Assembly (NCBI GenBank): GCA_000018565.1
Contig: CP000875.1
Coordinates: forward strand, 5,719,199-5,783,198
Source of the DNA: Herpetosiphon aurantiacus DSM 785
GTDB taxonomy: Bacteria; Chloroflexota; Chloroflexia; Chloroflexales; Herpetosiphonaceae
Direction: 5' to 3'
Length of the DNA stretch: 64,000 nt
Shown: one piece after another, positions 18,531 through 28,253 of the stretch
Layout: each line of letters starts with the position of its first letter
Position numbering within the stretch: position 1 is the stretch's first letter
Notes under the pieces: model-generated
Database searches by the model: none
Told to the model about the DNA's origin: nothing
The model's input: only the letters and a program-made list of their open reading frames with translations
Position numbers and translations under genes: made by a program

Positions 18531-19079
18531 ATGCGGCAGATTTGGCGAGGGGTTGGCTTAGGTTTGGTCTTATTGAGCTTCGTTGGGTGCAGCTTTGAAT
18601 CAAAATTCCTCAATCAGCGGGCTATTGATCAAGTGCTCCAAAATGAGCAAGCTAGTTTGCTCCATACCATTAATACGACATCCAATACAGTTGTTTTTCT
18701 ACAAACGCCAACTGGCAAAACCTGTCGGGTTTTTACTGGTGGTTCAAGTGATTCAGGCTTTAGCCAATCCCATGAGGGCATCTACTATCACTCTTCAGGA
18801 AATCAAGTCGTGGTGTTGAACATTGTCAGGCATTCGACCGTGCCAGCAGAAGATATATTTTGTATCGCGATCGAAGATCAACAACTACAACAACAAACTC
18901 AAACCATCACGATTCATCAATCGAATGGTCAAACAGCTTCGATTTCAACCAACGGCGCAGCCTATAGCATTACCGTTTTAGCTGGCAATCAACAATCGAG
19001 CACAGGCGAGTATCTCAAGGTTGAGTTTTTTGATGCAACTGGCAAGCTATTACACACTGAAACGCCAACCAATCGTTAA
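18531..19079 (+). CDS. Lipoprotein, unknown function
   Basis: 182 residues. ATG 18531 follows AAGGAG. MRQIWRGVGLGLVLLSFVGC ends in a lipobox (FVGC). The mature part is Gln-, Thr- and Ser-rich with two further Cys (TCRVFTGG, IFCIAIED) and many short strands, so probably beta. It lies in the same direction as its neighbours, 12 bases before the next gene. No known family recognised. Confidence 0.68.
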   Translation: MRQIWRGVGLGLVLLSFVGCSFESKFLNQRAIDQVLQNEQASLLHTINTTSNTVVFLQTPTGKTCRVFTGGSSDSGFSQSHEGIYYHSSGNQVVVLNIVRHSTVPAEDIFCIAIEDQQLQQQTQTITIHQSNGQTASISTNGAAYSITVLAGNQQSSTGEYLKVEFFDATGKLLHTETPTNR

Positions 19080-19091
19080 GAAAGGCTGTGA

Positions 19092-19403
19092 ATGTGGTTT
19101 CGGCTCAAACACGAATATATCGCTAGTGGCCTATTGTATGGCCTAGCACCGCTATTGCTGTATGCCCTCTTCGATTCGTTTTGGCTGGGGTTAGGCTTGG
19201 GCTTTTGGCTGGTAGTTGGCCTGATTCGCTGGTTTACGGCGATTGTTTGGCAACCATGGATTGTTTGGCTGAGCTATGGAATCAGTTTTGGCTTGGCTGT
19301 TTTGATTATCGCGCTAGGTTTACATCCGCTCACGGTAATGGTGTATTTTTTAGGATGGCTCGCCGCAGGTGTCTTGGCGAGTATGGCGTTTAATCGCTAT
19401 TAA
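19092..19403 (+). CDS. Small polytopic membrane protein
   Basis: 103 residues, almost wholly hydrophobic with about four membrane helices (LLYGLAPLLLYALF, GLGFWLVVGLIRWF, WLSYGISFGLAVLII, MVYFLGWLAAGVLASM). Preceded by AAAGG. Last gene of the plus-strand accessory block and it ends just before a shared terminator. Function unknown. Confidence 0.62.
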   Translation: MWFRLKHEYIASGLLYGLAPLLLYALFDSFWLGLGLGFWLVVGLIRWFTAIVWQPWIVWLSYGISFGLAVLIIALGLHPLTVMVYFLGWLAAGVLASMAFNRY

Positions 19404-19410
19404 TATGCAA

Positions 19411-19447
19411 AAATCAGCCTCTGCCAATTACAGGCAGAGGCTGATTT
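19411..19447. terminator. Bidirectional terminator between convergent genes
   Basis: AAATCAGCCTCTGCC at 19411-19425 pairs perfectly with 19433-19447 around a 7-base loop. The As on one side and Ts on the other let it serve both the small membrane gene and the large minus-strand gene that ends at 19470. Confidence 0.8.
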
Positions 19448-19469
19448 AGTTAAGTCAGATCGTGATAGT

Positions 19470-22400
19470 TTAGCGCTTCACGGCTGGCAGATAGATTTGA
19501 TACGATTCGACCTCGAATTTCCAACTGAAGTCAGCCGGCATTTGACGGCCATCTTTCGATCTAATTCCGTTGGCTCCGCCACGAATGGTCACGGTGTAGG
19601 TTTCACCATCGACCAGCGTAGCGCTAGGCTTGAAGCTAAATCCGATAATCTCAGTTTTATCAAGATTGTAGAGATAGATTGGTGTTCCGGCTACCAACTG
19701 ATTGCTGGCATTGCGAACTTGGAAGGCATTCGTCAGCGATGCCTCGCTCAGTGGAGTTTCAAAGGCGGCCTCAATCTTGGTGGTTGTCACACCGCGTCCT
19801 CCAGGCACTGGATTCCAAGCATGTGGGCTTAGCGACCACGGCGTGCCCACAACTAACGGTGACCAAGCGCTGAAGTTGCCACTAAGATCATAGGCTCGAA
19901 TCCCATAGAAGATCGATTGATTGTCTTTCAAGCCCCACAGTTTGGCATCAAGTTGGTTCGTCGCAGTAAAGATCATCTCTTTGCCACCCATATTGCGGGA
20001 GTAGAGGAACTCATTTGGATCATTGACTTCACCAAAGCCAATCTCATAGCCACCAAGGTCCATTTCGCTGTTCGGTGTCCACTTGACCAACAGTTGACCG
20101 GGCAATGGAGTCGCTTGAAGATTGGTTGGAATTTTGGGCGCACGCTGATCATTGACCACAATCAAGGTATCCAATTGTTGAACGGTTGGTTGATTATGGC
20201 CATCGTCGGCGAAGAGCGCCAGCTTATATTGACCACTTGGAATCTCGCTTAGATCCCAAACATGCTGGCCTGTACCAAGTTTGATGTTATCGCTAATGAC
20301 CGTGCTCAAGCCTACATCAATGGGATCGGTTGGGGTGATCACGCTAGCATAGACCAGCGAAACTTTGGCGTTAGGGTCATCGGTATCGCGGGTCGCCCAA
20401 TTAACCGTAACTTTGCTGCCAGTTGGAGCCGAGTTACATGTTACGGTTACGCCTGGGGTTGCCGCACCGCCACAAGCCAAGGTTGCGCTATCGAAAATTG
20501 GTGGGTTATTCAGTTGGTAAGCAACCACTTCGTATTGGCTTGGTGGCCCTTCAATAATCAAACTATACGTACCAGGTGTGGCCGCTTCGAGCATAAAGGC
20601 CAAGTCATTGCCTTCCGTAATCACGGTGGTGTAATCGCGAATCAAGGTCTGAGTTGTGTCATTGACATTGCCTTCATTGAGTTCCGTTCCATCAGGCAGA
20701 ATCAAGCGGATAACTGGTTCAACTGAAGGAGTTCCACTAAAGTGAATCCCAAAGTAGCCACTGGCGGTCGAGGTAATCACCACTGGTACTGTAACTTCAG
20801 GGATTGCCGCAAACAAGGCACCACCCGATTTCCCTGGGTTGACAGGCCGTGAGATGATTCGTTGGCTGTAGCCTGGTTCGCCTTGCTCGATACTCTGCGC
20901 AATTTGGAGCGAGTTAATCAGGCGATAATTTTTGGGGTTGACGAGCTTGACAAAACCAGTGTTCAATCCAACCGGCTTGCTCAAATCAACAAATACACTC
21001 ACTTTGAAGATGCCGAAACAGCAGCTCACGCGGCCCAACATCCCTACGGTCGTACCACCACCCGATTTTTCGAACTCGCCCATTTGGAATGAAACTGAGC
21101 CAAAGGTAATATTCTTTGGTGGTAAGGCTTTGCCGAACTGGCCTTTGCGCAAGCCAACCGACATTCGTGCTGAGCCAGCAAAGCGTAGTTTTTGTTTATC
21201 AACACAATTGGTTGAGCCAGCAGGCGTACAGCTACGAACCGTGACCGTGCCAACCCGCAGTTCCAAGCCGCCACGTACAATCACTGCTTCAAATTGGAAC
21301 TTAGCATGCAGACCCTTGCCGCCGCTAAACCCAGCTTCGTGGCCAATTTCGACACTAGCGCTAGCAACTTCAAAAATCAATACCTTCATGCTGGCGGTCA
21401 GCGAGAACTTGAATGGATCAACCACCAAGGTTGCAGTTCCCTCTGCCGAAACTAGCGGAATTCCTGCGAGCTGAGCAACTGAACTTACTTCAATGCCAAC
21501 CCCAATCGTGACCGAGCCTGACTTGAGCGAGAACGAACCACTCATCTTGGTCAGGGCAGCGCCACTGTTGGCCAACGGAATGCCTGGCGATGACTCGAAG
21601 GCCACCACGACATCCAACTCATTAAACACCCCGGTTGGCAAGGTTTTGACCGAAACATCAACCGAAATCGTTGAGCCGCCGCTAGGATCAAAGCCAGGCA
21701 TGCTCAGAGTTGCCCCACCAGCAAACATGTAGCCAGCGCCATCTTTGCTGAAGAAGCCACGGAAACCAACAAAATTAGTTCCTGCAATCTTGAGCGGTGG
21801 CAACTCAATCCCGCCGCCAGTTACCGAAACTTCGCCGCGCCCACTGATGCTGAGGCCAGACACATCGGCGGTAAGGTTGCCCATCAGGTCTGACATCGAG
21901 AGTCGAGCACTATCGGCGGCAAAACCACCATCATCAAGGAAGCGGGGATTCTGCAAGGCCATGCTGAAACCAGCAATTTTGACGCTAAAGTTGGTTAGCG
22001 AGGCTTCGAAACGTTTGATACATGGTGATTGGGCACAGTTTTGGCTGCCAATCGGCGCAACATTCGGGCCGCCACGCACGACCATCACCAAGCCTGCACC
22101 AACACCGCTGTTACCTGGGATTTTTACGCTCAGGTTACCAGTCACGGTTAGGTTGAGGGTTTGTTGGGCCACGCCAAACTGACCAACGATGCTGCTGCCT
22201 TCCAACACGCCGCTCGAAATATTAGGAGTGCTGATCGTCGCACCGCCGAGGGCAAATTGCAACTTACCATCTTTATTGATGCCAAATTTGAAGCCAGTAA
22301 TACCTGCTGCCGATTGACCGCCCATATCGCTTGACCACAGCAGATCAACCGCACTTGCTTTCAAGCCATAGAAATTTTCTACTGTATCGCCGATTAAGCT

Positions 22401-23588
22401 CAACCCGCGCAGGCGAAAATTCAACGGCCCCATTGCAACGGTGGTTTCAGCAACAGTAGCACTGAAAACAGGCTTGAAAACACCGTTGACTTTGACGGCA
22501 CTAAATGTCAGGGTTACTTCGCGCGGCGTGGCTGATTCTGGTTGGTTCAGCACATTGCCAAAAATCAAGGTTGAGTTGACGCTAACGGTTGACGTACCAG
22601 TCGCATTATCATGGCCAATGCTCAAGGTTTGGTCGGTCATGCTAAAGTTGCCGCCAAATTTCCAATCGGGAATTGGCACCGAGCCGCCGCCAATGCTAAA
22701 GCTGCGGTTCGCATACTTGAGATTTTGCAGCGAAAAGACCAAATTTGGCTTAGCCGGATCAAGGTTTGGTAAATCGGGATTAGCCGCTCGTGAAACTTCG
22801 ACCAAACCAGCTTCAAAAGAGCCAGTTGATAGCGCAATCTCTTTGACTGCAACACTCATGCCAGCCAATGACATGGTGAAATTATCGACATTGCCTGAGA
22901 GCACGCCTTGTTGCGAATATTTGAGATTCACCACAATATTGAGATTGGGATTCTCAGACGTGCTTGGGTTTAATGCTGCGATGTTGAGGTTAATCGGCAG
23001 CTCAGCCCGAAATTCTGCTGCGGCCAGATCGAACACAAAGCTCAGATCTTCGGTCTCGCTGGGGTCGGTCGTCTTATAAAAACTGCGCACACCCGAGCGA
23101 TCAAGAAAGTGCAGGCTGATCGTGCTATTGGCGATTACGCCGATTGGATCAGCACTGCTTTGATCATTGGTAATCGTTAGGCCAGTCGTATCAACCTCAA
23201 ACACCTCTTTCGGCGTGTTGTTGGCATTATAGGTTGAGGCAACTAGCGGCAAGCTAGCATTATCGCCAATAAATTTAACTGCGCCCGACAGCACCGACTG
23301 ATCGGCAGTGAACACAAACTCGCCAAGGTTCGCGCCAACCGCGCCAGCGCTGATCAATGGTGGCGCATCACCAATCGCCAGCGTTACATCATCGCGAGCA
23401 ATAAAGTGTGTGGGATCGGTTGCAACAAACGTATTAGCACAAATCTTCAAAGCATCAGCCATCCGACACTCGCGGGTTTGGGCCGATGATGATGTGGTTA
23501 AGAACGTTGTGAGTAGCACCATAAGCCCTACAAGGCCGCTACTCACCAACAACTGACTGCGAAATTGCCATGAACTACGATTAATCAT
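19470..23588 (-). CDS. Large secreted beta-rich protein with Fn3-like and Ig-like C-terminal domains
   Basis: 1,372 residues. ATG 23588 follows GGAGGAG. The signal peptide spans about 1-37 (LLVSSGLVGLMVLLTTFL, cleavage near SSAQT). Residues ~40-920 are long, Gly/Ser/Val-rich repeated strands without transmembrane helices, consistent with a beta-solenoid or a stack of beta sandwiches. A fibronectin type III-like domain spans ~1153-1249 (IPTNLQATPLPGQLLVKWTP, YGIRAYDLSGNFS). A bacterial Ig-like domain (SbsA type) spans ~1260-1365 (TLVDGETYTVTIRGG). The last residues are IYLPAVKR, a C-terminal ending common in Chloroflexota exported proteins. Probable cell-surface or matrix protein. Directly downstream of the response regulator below, which may control it. 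Confidence 0.82.
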   Translation of the reverse strand: MINRSSWQFRSQLLVSSGLVGLMVLLTTFLTTSSSAQTRECRMADALKICANTFVATDPTHFIARDDVTLAIGDAPPLISAGAVGANLGEFVFTADQSVLSGAVKFIGDNASLPLVASTYNANNTPKEVFEVDTTGLTITNDQSSADPIGVIANSTISLHFLDRSGVRSFYKTTDPSETEDLSFVFDLAAAEFRAELPINLNIAALNPSTSENPNLNIVVNLKYSQQGVLSGNVDNFTMSLAGMSVAVKEIALSTGSFEAGLVEVSRAANPDLPNLDPAKPNLVFSLQNLKYANRSFSIGGGSVPIPDWKFGGNFSMTDQTLSIGHDNATGTSTVSVNSTLIFGNVLNQPESATPREVTLTFSAVKVNGVFKPVFSATVAETTVAMGPLNFRLRGLSLIGDTVENFYGLKASAVDLLWSSDMGGQSAAGITGFKFGINKDGKLQFALGGATISTPNISSGVLEGSSIVGQFGVAQQTLNLTVTGNLSVKIPGNSGVGAGLVMVVRGGPNVAPIGSQNCAQSPCIKRFEASLTNFSVKIAGFSMALQNPRFLDDGGFAADSARLSMSDLMGNLTADVSGLSISGRGEVSVTGGGIELPPLKIAGTNFVGFRGFFSKDGAGYMFAGGATLSMPGFDPSGGSTISVDVSVKTLPTGVFNELDVVVAFESSPGIPLANSGAALTKMSGSFSLKSGSVTIGVGIEVSSVAQLAGIPLVSAEGTATLVVDPFKFSLTASMKVLIFEVASASVEIGHEAGFSGGKGLHAKFQFEAVIVRGGLELRVGTVTVRSCTPAGSTNCVDKQKLRFAGSARMSVGLRKGQFGKALPPKNITFGSVSFQMGEFEKSGGGTTVGMLGRVSCCFGIFKVSVFVDLSKPVGLNTGFVKLVNPKNYRLINSLQIAQSIEQGEPGYSQRIISRPVNPGKSGGALFAAIPEVTVPVVITSTASGYFGIHFSGTPSVEPVIRLILPDGTELNEGNVNDTTQTLIRDYTTVITEGNDLAFMLEAATPGTYSLIIEGPPSQYEVVAYQLNNPPIFDSATLACGGAATPGVTVTCNSAPTGSKVTVNWATRDTDDPNAKVSLVYASVITPTDPIDVGLSTVISDNIKLGTGQHVWDLSEIPSGQYKLALFADDGHNQPTVQQLDTLIVVNDQRAPKIPTNLQATPLPGQLLVKWTPNSEMDLGGYEIGFGEVNDPNEFLYSRNMGGKEMIFTATNQLDAKLWGLKDNQSIFYGIRAYDLSGNFSAWSPLVVGTPWSLSPHAWNPVPGGRGVTTTKIEAAFETPLSEASLTNAFQVRNASNQLVAGTPIYLYNLDKTEIIGFSFKPSATLVDGETYTVTIRGGANGIRSKDGRQMPADFSWKFEVESYQIYLPAVKR

Positions 23589-23726
23589 CGCTCCTCCTAA
23601 TAACCGAAAAACCAAGACCGCTTTGGCTGGACAACGATAGAGAAACACACGCTCTATTTATGGTTTGGAATGATTGGGCCGTTGGAATCATGGAAATTAG
23701 GATACGAGAATACTTGGCAAGCCACA

Positions 23727-23742
23727 CCTAGCCTAGGCTAGG
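23727..23742. promoter_or_regulatory. Perfect 16-bp palindrome upstream of the large secreted protein
   Basis: CCTAGCCTAGGCTAGG is its own reverse complement. It lies about 140 bases upstream of the ATG at 23588, in the gap between the response regulator gene and the secreted protein gene. It could be an operator, possibly for the adjacent LuxR-type regulator, or part of a terminator. Confidence 0.4.
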
Positions 23743-23797
23743 AATTGGGGCTATCAAAAGGTAGTTGGGACCCCTAACGAAAGATAGGATTGACACA

Positions 23798-24439
23798 TTA
23801 CTGGGTCAGATCAAAGCCATGTTTGATGGCATACAGCGCCGCTTGAGTTCGATCGGCCACCGCCAACTTGGTGAGTATGGTGCTCACATAGCCTTTAACT
23901 GTGCCCTCGGTCAGATGCAGCGAACGAGCAATTTCTTTATTGCTCAAACCGCCGACAATCCCATCGAGCACACTGCGCTCACGCTCAGTTAGGCTTGGCA
24001 ACAGCGAAGGCGGAGCGGTTGATTGACGCATCAAGGTGCGCTGGGCTTCGGCATGTAAAAATGGCTGGCCGTTCGCAACTGTGCGAATTGCCAGAAACAA
24101 CTCGGCCTTGAGCACATTTTTCAGCAGGTAGCCACTAGCACCCGCCTGAATTGCCTTGCTGACCCATTGATCATCACTAAAACTGGTCAGGACGATAATT
24201 CGGCTGCTGGGCATGAGACTTTGAAGCGCTTGAGTGGCCTGAATGCCATCGACATTGGGCATCACAAGATCCATCAAAATAACATGTGGCCGCACAACTG
24301 CTGCCAATTCGATCGCGTCGGCTCCATTTTGAGCCTCGCCGACAATCAAAAATTCGGTATCTTCGGCTAAGAGGGTACGCAGCCCTTCACGCACAATGGC
24401 ATGGTCGTCAACAAGCATAATTCGGATAATGTTGGTCAT
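23798..24439 (-). CDS. NarL/LuxR-family response regulator
   Basis: 213 residues. Receiver domain: the acidic pair in VDDHA and the phosphoacceptor Asp near residue 56 in MDLVMPNVDG, with Thr-Ser (VLTSF) and Lys (LLKNVLKAE). C-terminal LuxR-type helix-turn-helix (LTERERSVLDGIVGGLSNKEIARSL, TVKGYVSTILTKL). The start overlaps the stop of the upstream kinase by four bases, so the two are translated together and form a cognate pair. The gene after it encodes the large secreted protein, a likely target. Confidence 0.95.
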   Translation of the reverse strand: MTNIIRIMLVDDHAIVREGLRTLLAEDTEFLIVGEAQNGADAIELAAVVRPHVILMDLVMPNVDGIQATQALQSLMPSSRIIVLTSFSDDQWVSKAIQAGASGYLLKNVLKAELFLAIRTVANGQPFLHAEAQRTLMRQSTAPPSLLPSLTERERSVLDGIVGGLSNKEIARSLHLTEGTVKGYVSTILTKLAVADRTQAALYAIKHGFDLTQ

Positions 24440-26184
24440 GGCTCGCTCCTAACATGAGGTGCTTCGCGCGGGATGATCGCTTGCACCACCGTTCCTGCGG
24501 TTGCTCCGAGAGTCATCGTCAGTGTTCCGCCACAGGCTTCAACCCGTTTACGCATGCTGTAGAGACCTAAGCCTTGGCTCACTGACTGGCTCGATTGATC
24601 GAAGCCAATCCCATCGTCCTGAACGCTCAAGATCAACCGATTTCCATGAACGCGAAGGGTTACCGCCACATGACTGGCCTGGGCATGTTTGCTGACATTA
24701 TTTAGTGCTTCTTGGATAATTCGATAAAGTGCATCTTCACAGACAGCTGACTGTTGCTCGTAACTGGTCGTATCAAAGCTAACCTGAAGCTGCTCGCCAA
24801 TCACCTCGGTGGCATATTTATGCAATCGTTGCAGTAATTTACTTGGTTGATCGGGGGCTGAAGATGGTGTTGGTTGAGCATAAAGCACAGCCTGCGGATG
24901 CTCACGCTCAATCGGATGCAGATCGGTCAATAATGAACGCATTTCGGCCAGCGCTAGTTGGCTCAATTCGATCAAGCGATTAACGCGGCGCTCGCCTTCA
25001 GCCGGATCACGCTGCCATGCCGAGGTAACGGTTTGCGAGATCAACGTAATGCTGAAGATCATTTGGGTTACCGAATCATGCAGATCGCGGGCGAGTCGCT
25101 GGCGCTCATCCAACACCGCAATCCGTTCGCCGTGGGCATACAGCAGCCGTTGTTGGCGACGATTGTCAATGACGATCGCTAGATGTTCGGCGGTAACTTG
25201 ATAAGGATGGAGATCGGCCTGTGACCACGCGTGCGGCTTGGCAGCAGTCAACACAACCAAGCCAATCCGCTGGTTGCGCACAATTAGCGGGATAAAGGCC
25301 ATCGCCAGCCGCTGTTCAGCTTCTTGCATACGCCGCAAGCTAGGCGCAACCCGTGGATCAGTACGCACATCGGCAATTGTTACGGTCTCGCCAGCATCAA
25401 GCAAATCGTCTAAGGCATCACGTTCATGGGGCTGGCGATCGTGGTGCGAGGATAAGCCATGTTCTGGCGACCAACGCCCTTTGACCGTGCGAGCCACAAA
25501 CTGGCCTTGGGCATCAAATTCATACAACACAACCGTGCAGGCATAACGCCGGCGGGCAGCAATATGATTGAGGTAGGCCGCCACCACCTCGGCGACTGTG
25601 CGAGCACTACTAATGTTGTGGCTGGTCTCAAACATCAATTTGGTTTCGGCCAAATGGTGCTGAAGCTGATCAAACAGACAAGCATTTTCAATCGCCACGC
25701 CCAGCTGATCAGCCACAATCGCCAAATTGGTGGAATCATCAGCCAGCACCTGGCGCTGCGATTCGATGTAGAGAATTCCTTCAAGCTGCTCGCTAATAAT
25801 GATCGGAATCGCCAAATGCGATAAACCTGGTGCATTATCGATCCAAATCAGCTGACGGAGCTGCACCGCTGCCCCAATAATGCCTTGGTCAGGCGGAAAA
25901 AGCGTATCAAGCTCCAACGGAAGCGTAGCTGGGCCAATTCCTGCCCGACAGATCAAGCCATCAGCCTCAGGCCGATTGACCAACAACAAGCGCAGAGTCG
26001 AAAACTTAAAGTCCTCGCTAATAATCACGAGGGCATGCTGCAATAATGCTGTGAGGTCAAGATGTTGCGCCATGAGGTGAGCAATTCGGTTGAGCGTGCT
26101 TAGACAGGCTCGCCAATCGGTGGAGATCGAATTGATTGCCGCTGGTAGGCTTGCGGAAGCCCGAGCGGGATCTGGTATATCCAT
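24436..26184 (-). CDS. GAF-domain sensor histidine kinase (HisKA_3, NarX/DesK type)
   Basis: 582 residues with no membrane segment, so cytosolic. Two GAF-like domains occupy about residues 25-345. The first has LLQHALVIISEDFKFSTLRLLLV and the second has TVVLYEFDAQGQFVARTV and ERLAMAFIPLIVRNQRIGLVVL. The dimerisation helix carries the phosphoacceptor His near 370 (RLARDLHDSVTQMIFS), followed by the ATPase domain with ALNNVSKHAQAS and DDGIGFD, GLGLYSMRKRVE. Pairs with the response regulator whose gene overlaps its end. AGGTGA precedes ATG 26184. The ligand of the GAF domains is unknown. Confidence 0.95.
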   Translation of the reverse strand: MDIPDPARASASLPAAINSISTDWRACLSTLNRIAHLMAQHLDLTALLQHALVIISEDFKFSTLRLLLVNRPEADGLICRAGIGPATLPLELDTLFPPDQGIIGAAVQLRQLIWIDNAPGLSHLAIPIIISEQLEGILYIESQRQVLADDSTNLAIVADQLGVAIENACLFDQLQHHLAETKLMFETSHNISSARTVAEVVAAYLNHIAARRRYACTVVLYEFDAQGQFVARTVKGRWSPEHGLSSHHDRQPHERDALDDLLDAGETVTIADVRTDPRVAPSLRRMQEAEQRLAMAFIPLIVRNQRIGLVVLTAAKPHAWSQADLHPYQVTAEHLAIVIDNRRQQRLLYAHGERIAVLDERQRLARDLHDSVTQMIFSITLISQTVTSAWQRDPAEGERRVNRLIELSQLALAEMRSLLTDLHPIEREHPQAVLYAQPTPSSAPDQPSKLLQRLHKYATEVIGEQLQVSFDTTSYEQQSAVCEDALYRIIQEALNNVSKHAQASHVAVTLRVHGNRLILSVQDDGIGFDQSSQSVSQGLGLYSMRKRVEACGGTLTMTLGATAGTVVQAIIPREAPHVRSEP

Positions 26185-26828
26185 TCACCTACATCCTTAA
26201 GCTAGTGGAAATGGTGTATTTCATCAACAAACGTTACTCTCTCACCCACGACGGTGGGCGAGGGACGTTTGATTGGTGGTTGCCTCTCGCCTCGCGTGCG
26301 GCAGCGGGGGCAAGGGGGTGAGGGCATGAACATCGGCGGCAAATCCCGCTCGATCATTGTTAAAAACCTATCCTTGCAAGGAGGGGGGATGAGGTGAGGA
26401 AATCGAATTCCTTGCTCATCCAATCAGTCACAGATCGGCTTCAGTGGCGCTGTGGCATCGTTCGGATCGAGGGCTATACGCAACAATAACATCAAATTAT
26501 GCCCTTTTAATCATCAGGGCAGGCGATTAAAAGCTTGGAATACGCTTATTTTACAAGATTTATTGGGCCTAATCGACAATCAGAGATGCTGATATCTATA
26601 TCTGATCATTTATCTCCAACCAAAGGTGTGCCATCCCGCTTGTGCTCACACTTCTTGGCCGAACAGCAATATAATTAGTAGGCAGGCAATTAATCGTTAA
26701 TTGTCGTTACGCCGCAACCCATCCCCCGAAAGTTCCCTCGCAGAAGCGCCCGCGTCGCCGCAATTTTCTGCTAAGATAGCCCTTGGATAGATTTACGATA
26801 TTTAGCTTGCAATGGGGAGCGTTGAACT
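26185..26828. other. Intergenic region with repeat R2
   Basis: 644 bases between the divergent kinase and glmU genes. Bases 26236-26398 are one copy of the R2 repeat family. The remainder (26400-26820) is AT-rich with no convincing frame. The TAAGAT at 26772-26777 could be part of the glmU promoter, but no good -35 box is visible. Confidence 0.5.
26236..26398. repeat. Intergenic repeat R2, copy 1
   Basis: GC-rich units of the CTCTCACCC / GGGGGTGAGGGCATGAAC type followed by a GTTAAAAACCTA block. The same two blocks recur in order at 30585-30814, and the CCCTCACCCCAACCCCTCTCCC part recurs at 36626-36780 and 58494-58607. Non-coding, able to form hairpins. Confidence 0.7.
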
Positions 26829-28208
26829 ATGACACTCGGTGTGGTTGTGTTGGCTGCTGGTCAAGGGACGCGCATGCGTTCGAGCTTACCGAAAGTTTTA
26901 CATCCTGTTGCCGGATTGCCATTAGTTGAGCATGTGACCCGTCTGGCCGATGCGGTTGGCGCACAGCAGATTGTATTGGTCGTGAGCGAAGATACTTTAG
27001 CCCCAATTAGTGCCGCGTTTGGCCATCGCTATCGCTATGTGGTGCAACATGAGCGGCTTGGCACAGGCCATGCGGTGGCGCAAGCTCGCGCCGAACTCGA
27101 AGGCAAAGTCGATGAAGTGCTGGTGTTGTATGGCGCTGATCCATTGATGCGCCATGAATCGCTGCTCGAATTATTGGCAGTGCGCCGCACCACCAACGCC
27201 AAAGCCGCGATCGTCAGCTTTCAAGCCAATCCACCAACTGGTTATGGCCGAATTGTGCGCGACGAAACAGGCGCAGTTCAGGCGATTGTTGAAGAACGCA
27301 ACGCCACCCCCGAACAACGCCGAATTACAGAGGTGAACCAAGGTGTGGCGCTCTACGATGGCGCTTGGCTCTGGAATGCCCTCGATCAGATACAGCCCAA
27401 TAGCCTAAATGGCGAATATTATTTGACCGATTTGGTCGAGATTGCGCTGCACGAGCATGGCCTTGGCGCAGTAGCTGCTATTCAGTTACGCGACCCCGAT
27501 GAAGCCTTGGGGGTAAATGATCGAATTCAGTTGGCCCAAGTTGGGGCAATTTTGAATGCGCGAAAAATTCGGGCCTTGATGTTGGCCGGAGTGACCGTGG
27601 TTGATCCTGCCACGACCTTTGTTGATCACGATGTGCAGGTTGGTATGGATACGACCTTGCTGCCTGGCACGATCCTCAAAGGCCGCACCACAATTGGGGC
27701 AAATTGTATGATCGGCCCCAACAGCTTAATTGAAGATTCGCAGATTGGTGACCATTGCAAAATTAGCTATTCAGTCGTTGAGCAAGCGCAGATGGATCTC
27801 GGAGCCAACATCGGGCCATATGGGCATCTGCGCCGCGGTGCACACCTGATGGAGCATGTTCATATGGGCAACTTCGGCGAGGTGAAAAACGCGACCCTTG
27901 GCGCTGGCACAAAAATGGGCCATTTTTCCTATGTTGGCGATGCCACAATCGGCGAAAATGTAAATATTGGTGCTGGCACGATTACTTGCAATTTTACTGC
28001 TGATGGCAAAAAGCATCGCACCGAAATTGGCGCGAATGCCTTTATTGGCTCCGATTCGTTGTTGCGTGCGCCAGTTAAAATTGGCGCAGGTGCAATTACC
28101 GGAGCCGGTTCAGTTGTGACCAAAGATATACCTGATGGCGGCGTGGCCGTGGGTATGCCAGCCCGCGTCATTCGCCACCGCAAGCTTGAGCAGAGTGAGA
28201 ACGAGTAG
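26829..28208 (+). CDS. glmU: Bifunctional GlmU: GlcNAc-1-P uridyltransferase / GlcN-1-P acetyltransferase
   Basis: 459 residues, typical. The N-terminal nucleotidyltransferase has the signature LAAGQGTRMRSSLPKVLHP at residues 8-26, GTGHAVAQA and YGADPL. From about residue 255 the left-handed beta-helix of hexapeptide repeats forms the acetyltransferase, with GPYGHLRRGAH, GNFGEVKNATLG and the catalytic-His region KMGHFSYVGDA, then IGAGTITCNFTADGKKH. Makes UDP-GlcNAc for peptidoglycan and other envelope sugars. ATG 26829 follows GGGGAG. A gap of 45 bases to prs suggests an operon. Confidence 0.97.
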   Translation: MTLGVVVLAAGQGTRMRSSLPKVLHPVAGLPLVEHVTRLADAVGAQQIVLVVSEDTLAPISAAFGHRYRYVVQHERLGTGHAVAQARAELEGKVDEVLVLYGADPLMRHESLLELLAVRRTTNAKAAIVSFQANPPTGYGRIVRDETGAVQAIVEERNATPEQRRITEVNQGVALYDGAWLWNALDQIQPNSLNGEYYLTDLVEIALHEHGLGAVAAIQLRDPDEALGVNDRIQLAQVGAILNARKIRALMLAGVTVVDPATTFVDHDVQVGMDTTLLPGTILKGRTTIGANCMIGPNSLIEDSQIGDHCKISYSVVEQAQMDLGANIGPYGHLRRGAHLMEHVHMGNFGEVKNATLGAGTKMGHFSYVGDATIGENVNIGAGTITCNFTADGKKHRTEIGANAFIGSDSLLRAPVKIGAGAITGAGSVVTKDIPDGGVAVGMPARVIRHRKLEQSENE

Positions 28209-28253
28209 GCAACGGATTTTTCATTGACCAATTACTAACTTGGGGGGCATCGA

